This document shows positions 33,951-46,139 of a stretch of DNA of 55,741 nt, piece by piece. The position numbers were made by a program, and so were the translations under genes. The stretch is taken from contig ML986670.1 in NCBI GenBank assembly GCA_010094045.1, positions 55,252 through 110,992 of the forward strand, read 5' to 3'. A model generated the notes under the pieces. It searched no databases, was not told the origin of the DNA, and was given only the letters and a program-made list of their open reading frames with translations. How positions within the stretch are numbered: position 1 is the stretch's first letter; every line of letters starts with the position of its first letter. The stretch is from Lojkania enalia (taxonomy: Eukaryota > Ascomycota > Dothideomycetes > Pleosporales).

Positions 33951-36900
33951 TGTAATTAAGCTATTAGGCTTAATTAATATAGGTGCTGGTAGCTATATTC
34001 TTATCTATCTATATTACCTATATACGATTAAAAAAGGACTTAGAGTATTAATCCGCCGTATAGAACCTATTTCTATTACTAGATATAATAGTCGCCCGAA
34101 TAGACTAGTAGACGAGTACTTTAAAGCAGATCTAGTCCTTAACAGCTACCGCTTGCCTACCTACTTTATACCCTATAATATAGGCCGTCACGACCTTATT
34201 ATTAGTCGAAAGCTACTTAAGGAGGCCGACGTATAGGTTAATTATAAGAAATAAGCCCTAAAGTAGGATAATAATAAGTATATTAACTGCAAGCGCGATA
34301 TTATTATACTAATATAAGGCCTACCTATAAAAGTCAGCCCTATATATTAAGTTAATACTAACCGTCGCGATTTACTTATAAATATAGCTCTTCTATAGTA
34401 ACCTACTAGTTGATTAAACTCTTAGTATCTAACCTATAAAGACAATCTTAAGAAAATAATTAAACAGCTTTACCCGCGACAGTTAGAGACGCTATATTAA
34501 TAATAGCCGCGCCTATAAGCTATCTTATATATAGACCTTACAGCTATAAGTCTAGATATTAATACTATAGGAGTAGCTAGCTTTATACTATATACCCGAG
34601 GAAAAGATATTATACTTAGTTACCTTAGCGTCTATAAGATTAACAAGCTTATCTAAGACTGTTAAGAGTTTAAGGAACCTAACCCTAAAGAGGAGCTCCG
34701 ATAGCTTATTAAAGAGAAGCTGCCTTTACTATTATATGCAGGCGCTACTCTAGCTTACTTCTTAAAGAAGGATTCTAATATCCTACTCCTATATCGCGAT
34801 AACGTTAACTATAATATTAAGTTAACAGCTGAGAATATACTAACGTTAAGCCTACTATATAGTATATCGCTTAAGCAGTTGTAGCTTATAAAGGCCTACC
34901 TAGAAGACTATCTCTACTATAGCTTTATTACGCATAGCGACGCGTTGTACGCTTTACCTATTCTATTTACTAAGAAGCCTAGAGGAGGGTAGTATTTCTG
35001 TGTTAACTATCGACGACTTAACACTATTACTAAGAAAGATACCTATCTAATTCTATTAATTTAAGAGATATTTATATAGTTAGTACACGCGCGAGTATTT
35101 ATAAAGCTTAATATATAATAAGCTTTCTACCGTATATAATTAATAGAAGATATTAAAGACCTAACTACATTCCGGACGCGATACAGCAACTATAAATATT
35201 ATATACTACCCTTTAGATTATATAATAGCCCGGCTATATTCTAGTAATATATTAATAAGGTGCTATACGGCCTACTTAACAACTTCTATACTATATATCT
35301 TAATAATATTCTTATCTACTTAGAAGACCCTCTTAAACATAAGTCGTACGTCGCTTAGATACTATAGCATCTTAAAGATACTAGCTTATAGGCTAATATT
35401 AAGAAGAGCAAGTTTACTATTATTTAAATAAAGTTTCTAGGCCTAATTATTAGTATATAAAGTATCTAGAAGGACTTAGAGAAAGTTGCTGTAGTATAGG
35501 ACTAGCCAGTACCTATATTAGTTAAGAGCCTTTAATTCTTCCTTAGCTTCTACAACTTCTATTAATCGTTCTTAAAGGACTACAGACGAGTCGTACAACC
35601 CCTTATAAAGCTGCTTAAGTAAGGCGCCTAGTACGCTTTTAGTAAACGCGAGCTCGCCGCCTTCCAGTAAGCTAAAAACCTTATACTATCAGATAATATC
35701 CTAGCCTACTACTCGCTGTATAGATAGACCTATATAGAAACCGATATAAGCAACGGAGTAATAGCTAGAGTACTATTACAGTTATAAGATAACAGCCTCT
35801 AGCGCCCTATTACGTTCTTTTTAAAGACTATAAGCGCGCCTTAGATAAACTACGATATATATAATAAAGAGATGCTTACAATTGTCTAAGAACTTTACAA
35901 ATAGCGCTCGCAGCTTATTAGCCTATAGACAACTAAGCCTTTTCGTACAATTACCGACTATTAAGTACTTAAATACTTCTTAACGAAGTAAGAGCTTACT
36001 TTAAAATAGATATACTAGGTAATATTCGTCGCCGACTTTAACTTAACGCTAACCTACCAACTGGGTTCTACTAACATTGTAGCTGATACGCTATTACGTA
36101 AGTAGAAAGAGCTTAAGATATAAAAAGAGAAGGATAAAGTAGTATATACGCGAGCCTTCCTTTTAGCTAAATAGATTAACGTTAATCTAATAGAGGTTGC
36201 AGTTAACCACCTAGCTAAGCTGGTAGATAACAGCCTATATAGCTAATCGTTCGAGATTACTACCTCTAACACTCTTATAAGTCCTCCCCAGCTTAATAAT
36301 CTATACGCGTTAATCAACCGCATCCTTAAAGTTAATTAGAATTACGTTAGCCTATAGTTATACCGGGAGAAAGCTACCTCTAGCGAGCCGGCGTAATAGG
36401 TACTTACTAGCAACGGCCTACTTATATATAAAAGTAAGCTGTTCGTCCCTAATATTAACTTTCTAAGAACCTACCTTATCCAAGTAGTATATACTATATA
36501 GGTAATAGCTTATCTAGGTAAAAGAAAGATAGGACAGCTACTTTGAGATCGCTACTACTAGCCTAATATAAGCAAGGACGTCGATACGTATATAGCTACC
36601 TATAAGGCCTACTAATAGAGTTATATCCTACGCGATAAGACTCCGGGACTACTAAAATTGCTACTAATTCTAGATCGAGTTTAGTAAGACGTCTTAATAA
36701 ATTTTAAGTTATTTCTAATAGATAAAAAAGAGTACGATAATACTTTTATTATTATTAATTAACTAAGTAAGTACTACTTCTTACTACCCTATTATAAGAC
36801 TACTATAGTAGTATAGGCAGCTAATATATACTATCGCTACATCTAGCGCGTATTTAGACCGCCTAGGTTGATAGTCTCTAATCGAAGACCTCAGTTTATC

Positions 36901-37941
36901 TCTATATTTATAGATAAGCTCTATTACCTTATAAGTGTTAAATAGAAACTTTTAACAGCCTATTACGCCCTAACTAATAGTAATATAGAAATCGTAAACT
37001 AGTATATCGACTAACGCCTACGCCCCTTTATTAACTACTATTAAGATAATTGGTTAGACCTACTACCCTGTATAGACTAGGCTTAAGCTATTCTACCGTA
37101 TAATACTACTAGCCTATCTCTATATAAAGTCGAGTTCGGCTATTAGCCTATCTATTACTAGAACTAGGAGGAGCATATATAAAGCTTACCTATAGTCTAT
37201 AAATAGATGTCGCGCGAGGAAGCTTAGGACTATACTAAGACCTATTATAATACTATAAAGCTTACTACTAAGATCGCTTAGAAAGGGATCGCTTATATAT
37301 AGGAGTAATAAGCTTAGTAGGTGAATAAGAAGTGTAGAGAGCCGGATTTTATAGTAGGAGACTAGGTCTATATTACACCTAAGGGCTTTATAACTAGCCG
37401 ATCGAGTTAGAAGCTGGACTAGCAGATATACAGACCCTATCCTATTGTCGGAATAAAAGGCCACTTCTATTACTTAAGGCTGCTACTATATATATATATA
37501 TACAACGTCTTCTACATAAACTAGCTATAAAAAGCCGCCCTAGAGTTACTACCAGGCTAAATTAAGCCTAAGGAGCTACCAATTAAAGTTAATAGGAACC
37601 CTAAGTAGCTTATAGAGGAGATACTTAATAGTTGTATTAATCGCGGCCGCTTATAGTATAGAGTATCCTAGGTAGTCTATAACCCTAATTCTACCTAATA
37701 TAATACCTAAGGCTTTATTAGCGCTCTATATAAAGTAAGAGACTATTATATAGCCTACTTAGAGAAGGTAGGCCCGCCAGCGCGACTTAACACCTAGATA
37801 CGAGTATAGGAAGTAGATAAGAACCTACAGGTAACGGATAAGGATAATAAAGCTAGCTTAACTGTTAAGACCCAGAGATCGCGAAGGAGGAATAGATAGC
37901 CTAGGAGACTTAGGGACGAGCCTCCCTATAGAGGGGGGTAA
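33951..37941 (+). pseudogene. Gypsy C pol: protease, RT, RNase H, integrase
   Basis: The frame (codon starts = 1 mod 3) is the same at the protease (33967), RT (34924), RNase H (35737), integrase C-terminus (37207) and terminal TAA (37939-37941), so no net indel has occurred in 4 kb. Protease: LINIGAGSYI near 33970 (Asp to Asn). RT: FITHSDALYALPILFTKKPR, FCVNYRRLNTITKKD and YLNNILIYLED near 35300 (both Asp are Asn). RNase H: YIETDISNGVIARVLLQ near 35735 (Asp kept) and NYDIYNKEML. Integrase: ILDRVQQDVLINFK near 36670, NQLSKYYFLLPYY, LIVSNRRPQFIS near 36870 and PDFIVGDQVYI near 37345. A C-terminal basic tail reaches the polypurine tract. A clear chromodomain was not recognised. Confidence 0.9.
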
Positions 37942-38154
37942 TATAACGACCCTACATATATATAGGCTATAATAGGTTATATAACCGCGCGAGACTCTGC
38001 ACGCTTTAGTAGAAGGATACTCTATTCCGAAGAGTACGGTATATAGACGTAAGGATCCTACAGACCTCTCTCCTCCCTATCTTAGTATAGCTAAAATAGA
38101 GCCAACCTACTTTATCAACACTCTACAATACAGGAGCCCGTACCCGTCCTTATA
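37942..38154 (+). repeat. 3' LTR of Gypsy C
   Basis: 213 bp, preceded by AGAGGGGGGTAA (polypurine tract merged with the pol stop codon) and followed by ATAGG. Confidence 0.92.
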
Positions 38155-38248
38155 ATAGGTATTATTATAATATATACTTCTAAATATAGAGATAGTTAAT
38201 AAGGTAGATAATTTACTTAAGTAGGTAACTTACTTATAAAATATATTA

Positions 38249-39830
38249 TACTACTAAGAAAATAATAAAATAGAAGTATAATATATAATTACCTAAAACT
38301 TATAGTAATAACTATTATTAAAGAAATAAGCTAGATAATATTAATTAGGTTAGTAATAGATAGAATATCTAAAGAACTCTAAAAAGAAGAATTAAAATAG
38401 ATAGATAGACTATTATATATCTATAATTAAATTTATATACTAGTTAAAATTAGAAAAGAATTTATTAGATAATTTTATAAAGCCTCTATCTATAAATATT
38501 AAGGAATAGAGAAAATGTTAGAATAAATCCTTAGACAATTCTACTTTCCTAAAGTAAGAAAATAGGTAAAAAATATATTATAAGAATATATAGACTACTA
38601 ATAAAATAAATCTAATAAATATATATTTTATAGAGTATTATAAAATCTAAAAATATTAATTAAACTATAAATAGAAGTTATTATAAACTTTATTATTAAG
38701 TTATTAAAGTTAAAAAACTACTCGAAGGGAGAAGTATATAACTCTCTTATAATAGTTGTAGATAGACTTATAAAATATACCTACTTTATCCTCTATAACA
38801 AAGTATTATTAGTAGAATAGATTGTAAATATTTTTCTAAAGTAGATTATCGTATAATATAGAGTATTATAGAAGATAATTATAAATTAAAATACTAAGTT
38901 TATATTAAAGTTCTAGTAAATAATTATAAACTTACTAGGAATTAAATATAAGATATTTATAGTATTTTACCTATAAATATATATATAGATAGAATAAATA
39001 AATTAAATAATAGAATAATATTTATAATACTACCTTAACTATAGATAAAATAATTAGGTAATACTACTACTAATAGTATAACTTATATATAATAGCGCTA
39101 TATATAATATAACTAAAGTATTACTATTTATAGTAAACTATAAATATAAACTAAAAACCTATAATACTCTAATTAAAGTAGTATTATAAATATTTTAGGT
39201 ATAGAAATAATTTAAGATTATTTAATAAATATAAGACTTACTAAAAAAAGACTTCTAGTTTCTATAATATACTATAAAGAAATATTATAATAAGAAATAT
39301 AAATAACTACCTTACTTTAAAAAGAGAGAAAAAGTTTAACTATTATAATAGAATATTTAAAGTAAATAACTAAGTAGTAAACTAGATTATATTAAAATTA
39401 AATTATATAAGATTAAGAAATAAATATTATCTATAAACTATTAACTTAAATTATCTATAACTATAAAAATCTACTTTACCTTTTATATTATACTTATAGA
39501 AAAGATAACTTAAAATATTAAATTAGTAGTATATAATATAAATATATATAGAAAAAACTAGAAATAAAAAGTTAAGAGAATAATAAAATATAAGATATAA
39601 AATAGTAAATAATACTATCTAATTAAATAGTTAGAAATAGATAAATATAAGAACCTATAGAATAATACTTAAAAATTAGAAGAAAACTTTAGCTCTATAA
39701 TATTATAGATATATTATAAAATTTAAATTTACGAACAAAATTTAAAGATAGAATAATAGGATTAAATAATATTAGCTATATTATAAAAGGTAACTTTATC
39801 TTAAAAAGAAAACCTATATTATAATCTACT
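38249..39830 (+). pseudogene. Gypsy A2 integrase and chromodomain
   Basis: A2 resumes after H. The integrase H2C2-like and core regions lie at about 38500-38900: MLEXILRQFYFPKVRK, INFIIKLLKLKNYS and LIIVVDRLIKYTYF. The chromodomain is at about 39535-39720, read VKRIIKYKIQNSKQYYLIK followed by QLEIDKYKNL, matching the EVExIL / YLVKWxG pattern with Trp codons lost. It is colinear with A4 at 50180-51720. Many TAA/TAG, hardly any CA/TG. Confidence 0.85.
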
Positions 39831-40495
39831 TCTTTCTCTTTTTTAAGCTGCTTCTATATATATTTATAACCCTCTATCTACTTATACTTTCCTTATTTAC
39901 AAATTTTATAAAGACGCTAGATTTTTATATAAGCTACTACTACCTTATTAAAAAGTTATTCTAACTTTTCTTAGATTAAATAAATCTTCTCCTCTAGTTT
40001 TATAACTTTAATATTCTACTTTACTACTAAAAAGAATTAGGAATAAACTAGTACTATTATAATAATATAAAGAAATTATTCTATAAAAAGCTTTATATAC
40101 AATTTTATCTTAAAACTTTTTACTTATCTTATTCTACCCCTAGTTCTACCTCTTTTCCTATCTATATATAATTATATACTCCCTTATAAGTAGCTTAATA
40201 GTTTTTCTATATCCTTTTATATAAGGCCTATAAATATTAATAGAATTTCTAGGTCCCTAAACCTCTATATACTCTTATATACCTCTAAGTAGATTTATAC
40301 TATATTTAGACCTATTATCTTACCTATACTATTATATTAAATATAACTTATAGACGTATAAAAATAATACTATAGATATAGAAGAATAGACTACTATATT
40401 ATATAGTATAATAGAATATAAGAAAGTATAATATTTTATAAAAAGTAGTCGCGATTTTAGTATAGTTTTAGTATTATAATTAGCTTGCTTAGGTA
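39831..40495. other. 3' untranslated end of Gypsy A2 and unassigned AT-rich stretch
   Basis: Up to about 39945 the text follows the 3' region of A4 (51740-51860). It then diverges and no LTR copy is found. The last part, about 40440-40495, contains TTAGCTTGCTTAGGTAATTA and GCTCGCTTATA. These resemble the inward-facing ends of the Fot1-type elements here and may be the remnant right end of one. No coding region or partner end was found. A3 starts directly afterwards. Confidence 0.4.
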
Positions 40496-43144
40496 ATTAG
40501 CTCGCTTATACTATATATTATACTATATAATATATTTTCTATTAAGAATAATTCTTTTACTACTTCTTTTACTATTATAGTAAGTTATTTTTTAACTAGC
40601 TAGCCTGAGCTTTTAAGAATAATTCGTCTAATTTACTAGTTTATTTAAGAGTTTTTCTTTTTTAGCTATAAAACCTCTAATATAATATTATAGTTAGTAA
40701 TTTCTACAATTTAGAATATCTATCTTTATTAGGTTATTTCTAGAATTTTAAATTCTCCTAGTTTTATAGTATATATAACTTTCTTCTAAAAATCTTTTCC
40801 CTTTATAATTTAGATTATATAAGGTTGTTTTAGCTATATTATAAGTATTTCTTTTCTAGTAATATAGTTACTAGCTATAAAGTTCTTTATTACTCTACTA
40901 TTAATAAATATATATACTTTATAGTTGTAATATTATTCTAGTATTATAAGATAATATTCTCCTATATTTCTATATAATTAAATTATTTTAAACTAATAAA
41001 CTATTACTTTTTTTATAGATATATATTTTAGATATTCTCGTTCTAAATATTTATACTATAATCTTTCTCTAATATATACTTTAGATAGTAAAGGTTTAAA
41101 TTTAAGTATTATATAGTTTTAGGTTTATTTAATAACTTTCTATTCTATTATAGCTTCTTATTTTATAGAGTTTTCTAATACCTTATTTTTATTTAGTTGT
41201 TTTAACTATATATCTATATTTTCTTTCCTTTTTTAATAAGTCTTATATTATTATTTAATATATAATATCTATACTATCTTAAAATATATTAGATAGTATT
41301 AGTTAATATAAAGGTTATTATCTTCTCTAATCTAATAGTTCTATTCTTATTTATATTATAATACCTTTAATACCTAGTATTTTACTAGTACTTTACTTCA
41401 TAAGAAGGCTACTACTTTTTATACTATATATATAGCCTTATCCTAATCTATTATATTAAAATATCCTTCTACTACTTTTATTATTTCTATCTATTTTTAG
41501 AAGTGTAAAAAGTAGATTTTTTTAAAATAGATATTTTACTATTCTTTATAAATATTAATAATATCTTATTTTAGTCTATTCTTATTATAAAATCTTATAG
41601 GTAGTTTTTCTTATAGAATAGTTATAAGAGTTAGGGCTTTCTATTTATACTCGATTATTTCTTATTAATATTTAAAATATACTCTAGATACTAGTTTAGG
41701 TATTAGTATTTTAATAGTAGCTTCTTTTATTTATAATAGAGTATTTATTTCTTAATCCTTATCTAATTTTTTCTAAACTTCTTCTAGCTATCTTTTTATA
41801 TATTCTTATATTACTATAAGTTATATTTTCTTCTAAAACTAATATTCTATAGTTTCTTTAAGTTGTTAGTATATTTAATACTTATCTTTATTATAGAAGA
41901 ACTAATATAGGGTTCCGTATTCTATAGTAGTAGCTAGTTTTTCTTTACCTACTTTCTACAGTTTATCTTTTATAGGCTAGTTTTTCTTTTCTTTCTTTTT
42001 ATTTTAATATTCCTTTACTATATATTCTAGTTTCTAATAATTATAGTGTTTAATATCTTTCTTCTAAATCTTTTTTTCTTAAGTTATTTATAGCTTAACC
42101 TTCTTTTCTCTAATAGTATTTAGATTTATAGGTCTACCTACGTTAGTAGTTTTTACTAAAAAAACGTACCCTTCAGTAGTATATTTACCTTTTCTTATTT
42201 TTAAACTAGTATAGTTTATTATTAATTTTTTTTACTAGTTAGAAGTATAATACTAGATTCTAAGATTATTCTATATCTATTATTACCCTTCTTATTTCTA
42301 TTTTAAATCCTCTATAGAACTTTATTATTATATTATAATTATTCTATATAATTTTATTTAAGAGTTATTAGAAACTTAATTTATATAAGGTAATAGATTC
42401 TAGTTAAACTAGATTATAAAATCTATCTTCTACTATTTATATTTTATTAATATCTCTAAATACTAGTTTAAGTTTCTATTAGAAGTATATTAAGTTTATA
42501 AATATTACCTTAATTTTACTTTTCTAGTATTCTTCTATATAGTTCTTAAAATCTATTAAAAAGGACTAGAACTAGTTAAATAGTTTACCTATTAAGTAGG
42601 CTTCTATAAATAATACTTTCTTATTTTTATATTAAATAATATTTAGATTAGTATTAATATAAATTTTTACTACTACTAGAAATCTTTTAAATTTAGACCT
42701 AATTCTATTAAACTTATTAAATAGTACTAACTTAATTTATTACTAATAATATATTATTAGTAGTACTTTTTTAATTTACTTAAGTTTTTAGATAATTTTT
42801 ATAAGTTCTATTTCTTACTTACTATTAACTATTTCTTATATTTCTTTAAGACTTTTAAAAAGACTATTCTAAGTTTTCTTTAGACTTTATATCTATTTAT
42901 CTACTAGAATTAACTATTCCTATTATTATATTAATTTGTTCTATATTTTTATAAATATAGTTATTATACCTACCTTTAAAAAGGTAGCTTTACTAGCTAA
43001 TCCTAATATTCTACTTATATAAGTTTCTTATATTACTTACTAAAGATATCTCTTTCCTTATAATTAGGGTAGTTTAACTAGTCTTACTTCTTCTAGTCTT
43101 ATAAGGGTAGTTAAAGTATAATAGCCTCTAATTAACTAAATATA
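40496..43144 (-). pseudogene. Gypsy A3 gag and protease (3'-truncated copy)
   Basis: Minus-strand copy of family A, colinear with A1 and A4. The protease equivalent is at about 40850-40920, the gag zinc-knuckle equivalent at about 42020-42060 and the capsid-like region at about 42330-42850. It stops at about 40496 between protease and RT, so RT, RNase H and integrase are absent. It preserves the empty site for transposon P (near 42410). Almost free of CA/TG. Confidence 0.85.
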
Positions 43145-43449
43145 TGATAGGATAATAATAAAAAGTAATTATATATTATAGAGGATTATTCTTATAAGCT
43201 TATAGTAGAAGTATATAAGTAGAGTATATAAAAGATATTTAAGTTAACTATAAAAAGCTATAAAAGTTAGAGTTATAAAGTTATTAAATATAATTTAGTT
43301 TCCTTACTATTTCCTCTTATTTAATTACTTAATTAACTAAACTATTAAATATATTATATATTTTATATTAGTTTTATTTTTCTAGTTATATAAAGTTCTA
43401 AATTTTAATTAAGTCTAATATAAGAATTCTTATAAGAATATCTATAATA
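43145..43449 (-). repeat. 5' LTR of Gypsy A3
   Basis: About 305 bp, starting on the minus strand with TATTATAGATATTC at 43449 and ending near CCTATCA at 43145. It abuts the gene fragment 43450-43987. Confidence 0.75.
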
Positions 43450-43987
43450 AAATAGCTAGAGTTAAAAACTAGTTTACTATCTAATTAAAACAGCTTATTA
43501 ATAATATTATATTTATATAGTAGAGTATATTTTTTATCTATTATTATAATAATTAGCTTAATAATAAGTTTAAATAGATACTTATTTAGGCTAGATAGAT
43601 ATAAGCTAGTTAATAGCTGTAGTTAAAAAATAGCTTATAGAATAAATAGTAGATAAAATAGTATTTATAGTAGATAAATTACTTCTTAAAACTACTAATA
43701 GTTAATATATATATAACTTTAAAGTAGTTTAAGTAAGAATTAGAGATTATAATAATATAATATTATAATAGAGTACTATAAAACTATAATATCTTTATAA
43801 TAGATAAATAGATTATAATAATAGTCTACTATTATAAATTATAATCCTAATAGGATAAGCTAAAAATAGTATTATACTTTCTACTACTATAGTTAGAGTA
43901 GATAATAGTAGTATATTTAATTTATATATAACTATTCTAAAAGTATCTAAATATTAAGGTATTTAATAGTAGTTTTAGCAACTATAT
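43450..43987 (+). pseudogene. Fragment of OrsD/telomere-linked-helicase-like gene (copy 1)
   Basis: This 538-bp stretch is homologous over its full length to 54623-55160 in the longer copy. It covers the C-terminal readable part of that protein, including FTIQLEQ-like, SISFIYYYNNQ-like and YYKSQS-like segments. It is trapped between the 5' LTRs of A3 (minus) and A4 (plus). It has the same kind of stops and is slightly more mutated than copy 2. Confidence 0.75.
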
Positions 43988-44311
43988 TATTATAGATACT
44001 CTTATTCTAGAGCTAATTAAAGTATAGGATTCTATATAGGTAAGTAAGTAAGATAAGTTATATAAGCAACTTAGTAGTTTAGTTAAAATTAAGCTATTAA
44101 GCCTACTTAGTTACAGGTAAGCAACTAAGTAAGGAGAATAGTAAGGGAACTAAATTATATTTAATAACCTTATAAATTTAACTTTTATAGCTTTTTATAG
44201 TTAACTTAAATATCTTTTATATACTCTATTTATATACTTCTATTATAAATTTATAAGAATAATTTCCCCCCTCTATAGTACGTAATTACTCTTAATTATT
44301 ATCTTATCCTA
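43988..44311 (+). repeat. 5' LTR of Gypsy A4
   Basis: About 324 bp, starting TATTATAGATACTC. It carries about 25 extra bases (GTAAGTAAGTAAGATAAG near 44041-44059) that are absent from the 3' LTR. Confidence 0.8.
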
Positions 44312-44469
44312 TACTAGGCTAATTAGAGGCTGTTATACTTTAACTACTCTTATAAGACTAGAAGAAGTAAGACTAGTTAGACTACCCTAATTATAAGAAA
44401 AGAGATACCTTTAGTAAATAACGTAGGAAACTTATATAAGCAGAATATCGGGATTAGCTAGTAAGACTA

Positions 44470-45700
44470 CTTCTTTAGAGGTAGATATAATAACTATATT
44501 TATGGGAATATAGAACAAATTAATATAATAATAGGAATAGCTAGTTCTAGTAGATAAATAAATAAGAAGTCTAAAAAAGACTTAAAATAACCTTCTTAAA
44601 CGTTTTAAAGAAATATAAAAAATAGTAAATAGTAAATAAGAAATAGAACTTATAGGAATTATCTAGAAACTTAAATAAGTTAAAAGAGTACTATTAATAA
44701 TATATTATTAGCGATAAATTAAATTAGTACTATATAATAAGTTTAATAGAACTAGGTCTAAACTTAAAAGATTTCTAGTAGTAGTAAGGATTTATATTAA
44801 TACTAACCTAGCTAATATAAAAATAAGAAAGTACTATTTATAGAAGTCTATTTAATAGATAAACTATTTAACTAGTTCTAGTCTTTTTTAATAGATTTTA
44901 AGAATTATATAGAAAAATATTAGAAAAGTAAAACTAAAGTAATATTTATAAGCTTAATATATTTCTAATAGAAACTTAAACTAGCGTTTAAAGATATTAA
45001 TAAAGTATAAGTAGTAGAAGATAGACTTTATAATCTAGTTTAACTAAAATCTATTACCTTATATATATTAAGTTTTTAATAGCTCTTAAATAAAGTTGTA
45101 TAGAATAACTATAGTATAATAGTAAAGTTCTATAGAGGACTAAAAATAGAAATAAGAAGAGTAATAATATATATAGAATAATTATAGAACCTAATATTAT
45201 ACTTCTAACTAGTAAAAAGAATTAATAATAAACTGTACTAGTTTAAAAATAAAAAAAGGTAAGTAGAATACTAAAGAGTATATTTTTTAGTAAAAACTAC
45301 CAATATAGGCGGACTTATAAATCTAAATACTATTAGAGAAAAGAAGTTTAAGTTATAGGTAATTTAAGAAAGGAAAATTTAAAAGAAAGATATTAAGTAC
45401 TATAATTATTAGAAACTAAGATATATAGTAAAAGAATACTAAAGTAAAAAGAAAGAAAAGAAAAACTAAACTATAGAAGATAAACTATAGAAAGTAGATA
45501 AAGAAAAACTAGCTGTAACTATAAAATATAGAACCTTATACTAGTTCTTCTATAATAAAGATAAGTATTAAATATACTAACAACTTAAAAAAACTATAGG
45601 ATATTAACCTTAGAAGAAAATATAACTTACAGTAATATAGAAATATATAAAAAGATATCTAGAAGAAATTTAAAAAGAATTAGATAAGAATAAAAAAATA
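44470..45700 (+). pseudogene. Gypsy A4 gag
   Basis: Colinear with A2 gag. Capsid-like region at about 44755-45260 and zinc knuckle at 45395-45440, read KYYNYxKLRYIVKEY. The Tyr residues stand where CxxC, His and Cys are expected. The Lys/Glu-rich tail continues without a domain call to about 46140, where the text before the protease begins. The leader 44312-44470 holds no recognised site. Confidence 0.82.
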
Positions 45701-46139
45701 AACACCCTATTATAAATAGAAGAAGCTACTATTAGAGTATTAATATTTAAACTAATATTTAGAGTATATTTTATATATTAATAAGAAATAATTAAGAATA
45801 AATAGAGAATACCAGCTTCTATAACTACTCTATAAAGAGAACTACCTATAAAATTCTATAATAAGAATAGGCTAGAATAGAATATTATTAACGTTTATAA
45901 AGAATAGTAAAATACCTATCTTAGAAAGATCTACTTCTTATACTTCTAAAAATAGATAGAAATAATAAAAGTAGTAGAAAGATATCTTAATATAATAGAT
46001 TAGGATAAGGCTATATATATAGTATAAAAAGTAGTAGCCTTCTTATAAAGTAAAGTACTAGTAAAATACTAGGTATTAAAGGTATTATAATATAAATAAG
46101 AATAGAACTACTAGATTAGAAAAGACGATAACCTTTATA

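Larger units (their letters stand above)
31645..38154 (+). mobile_element. Complete Gypsy LTR retrotransposon C
   Basis: 6510 bp, two 213-bp LTRs, flanked by ATAGA (31640-31644) and ATAGG (38155-38159). The uninterrupted sequence in the copy at 46898-48751 (near 48660) reads ACAGG, so the duplication was 5 bp and was later altered by transitions. Order: LTR, leader, gag with zinc knuckle, protease, RT, RNase H, integrase, polypurine tract, LTR. It retains the most CA, TG and CG in the window (for example 32161-32260), which marks it as the least mutated and probably the youngest element. It interrupts H near the end of the transposase. Confidence 0.93.
20897..38246 (+). mobile_element. Fot1/pogo-type transposon H (family 2, deleted), host of four insertions
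   Basis: Ends ATATATTTTATAAG (20897) and CTTATAAAATATAT (38246) are flanked by TA (20895-20896, 38247-38248). Its own sequence survives in five pieces: 20897-21476, 27461-27648, 29139-29205, 31062-31644 and 38160-38246, about 1.5 kb in total. They are separated by Gypsy B, M1, M2 and Gypsy C. The pieces are colinear with P. The transposase has the same central deletion as P and M1: the join AGTTTAACTTTTAGTAT is at about 21415-21435. It is inserted in Gypsy A2 between RNase H and integrase. Confidence 0.9.

Noticed and set aside
37186..37464. Open reading frame of 92 residues on the minus strand
   Set aside because: It is antisense to the readable integrase C-terminal frame of Gypsy C (MSREEAQDYTKTYYN at 37207, PDFIVGDQVYI near 37345), starts with GTG, and has no domain or neighbours. 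RIP removes stops by chance in antisense frames.
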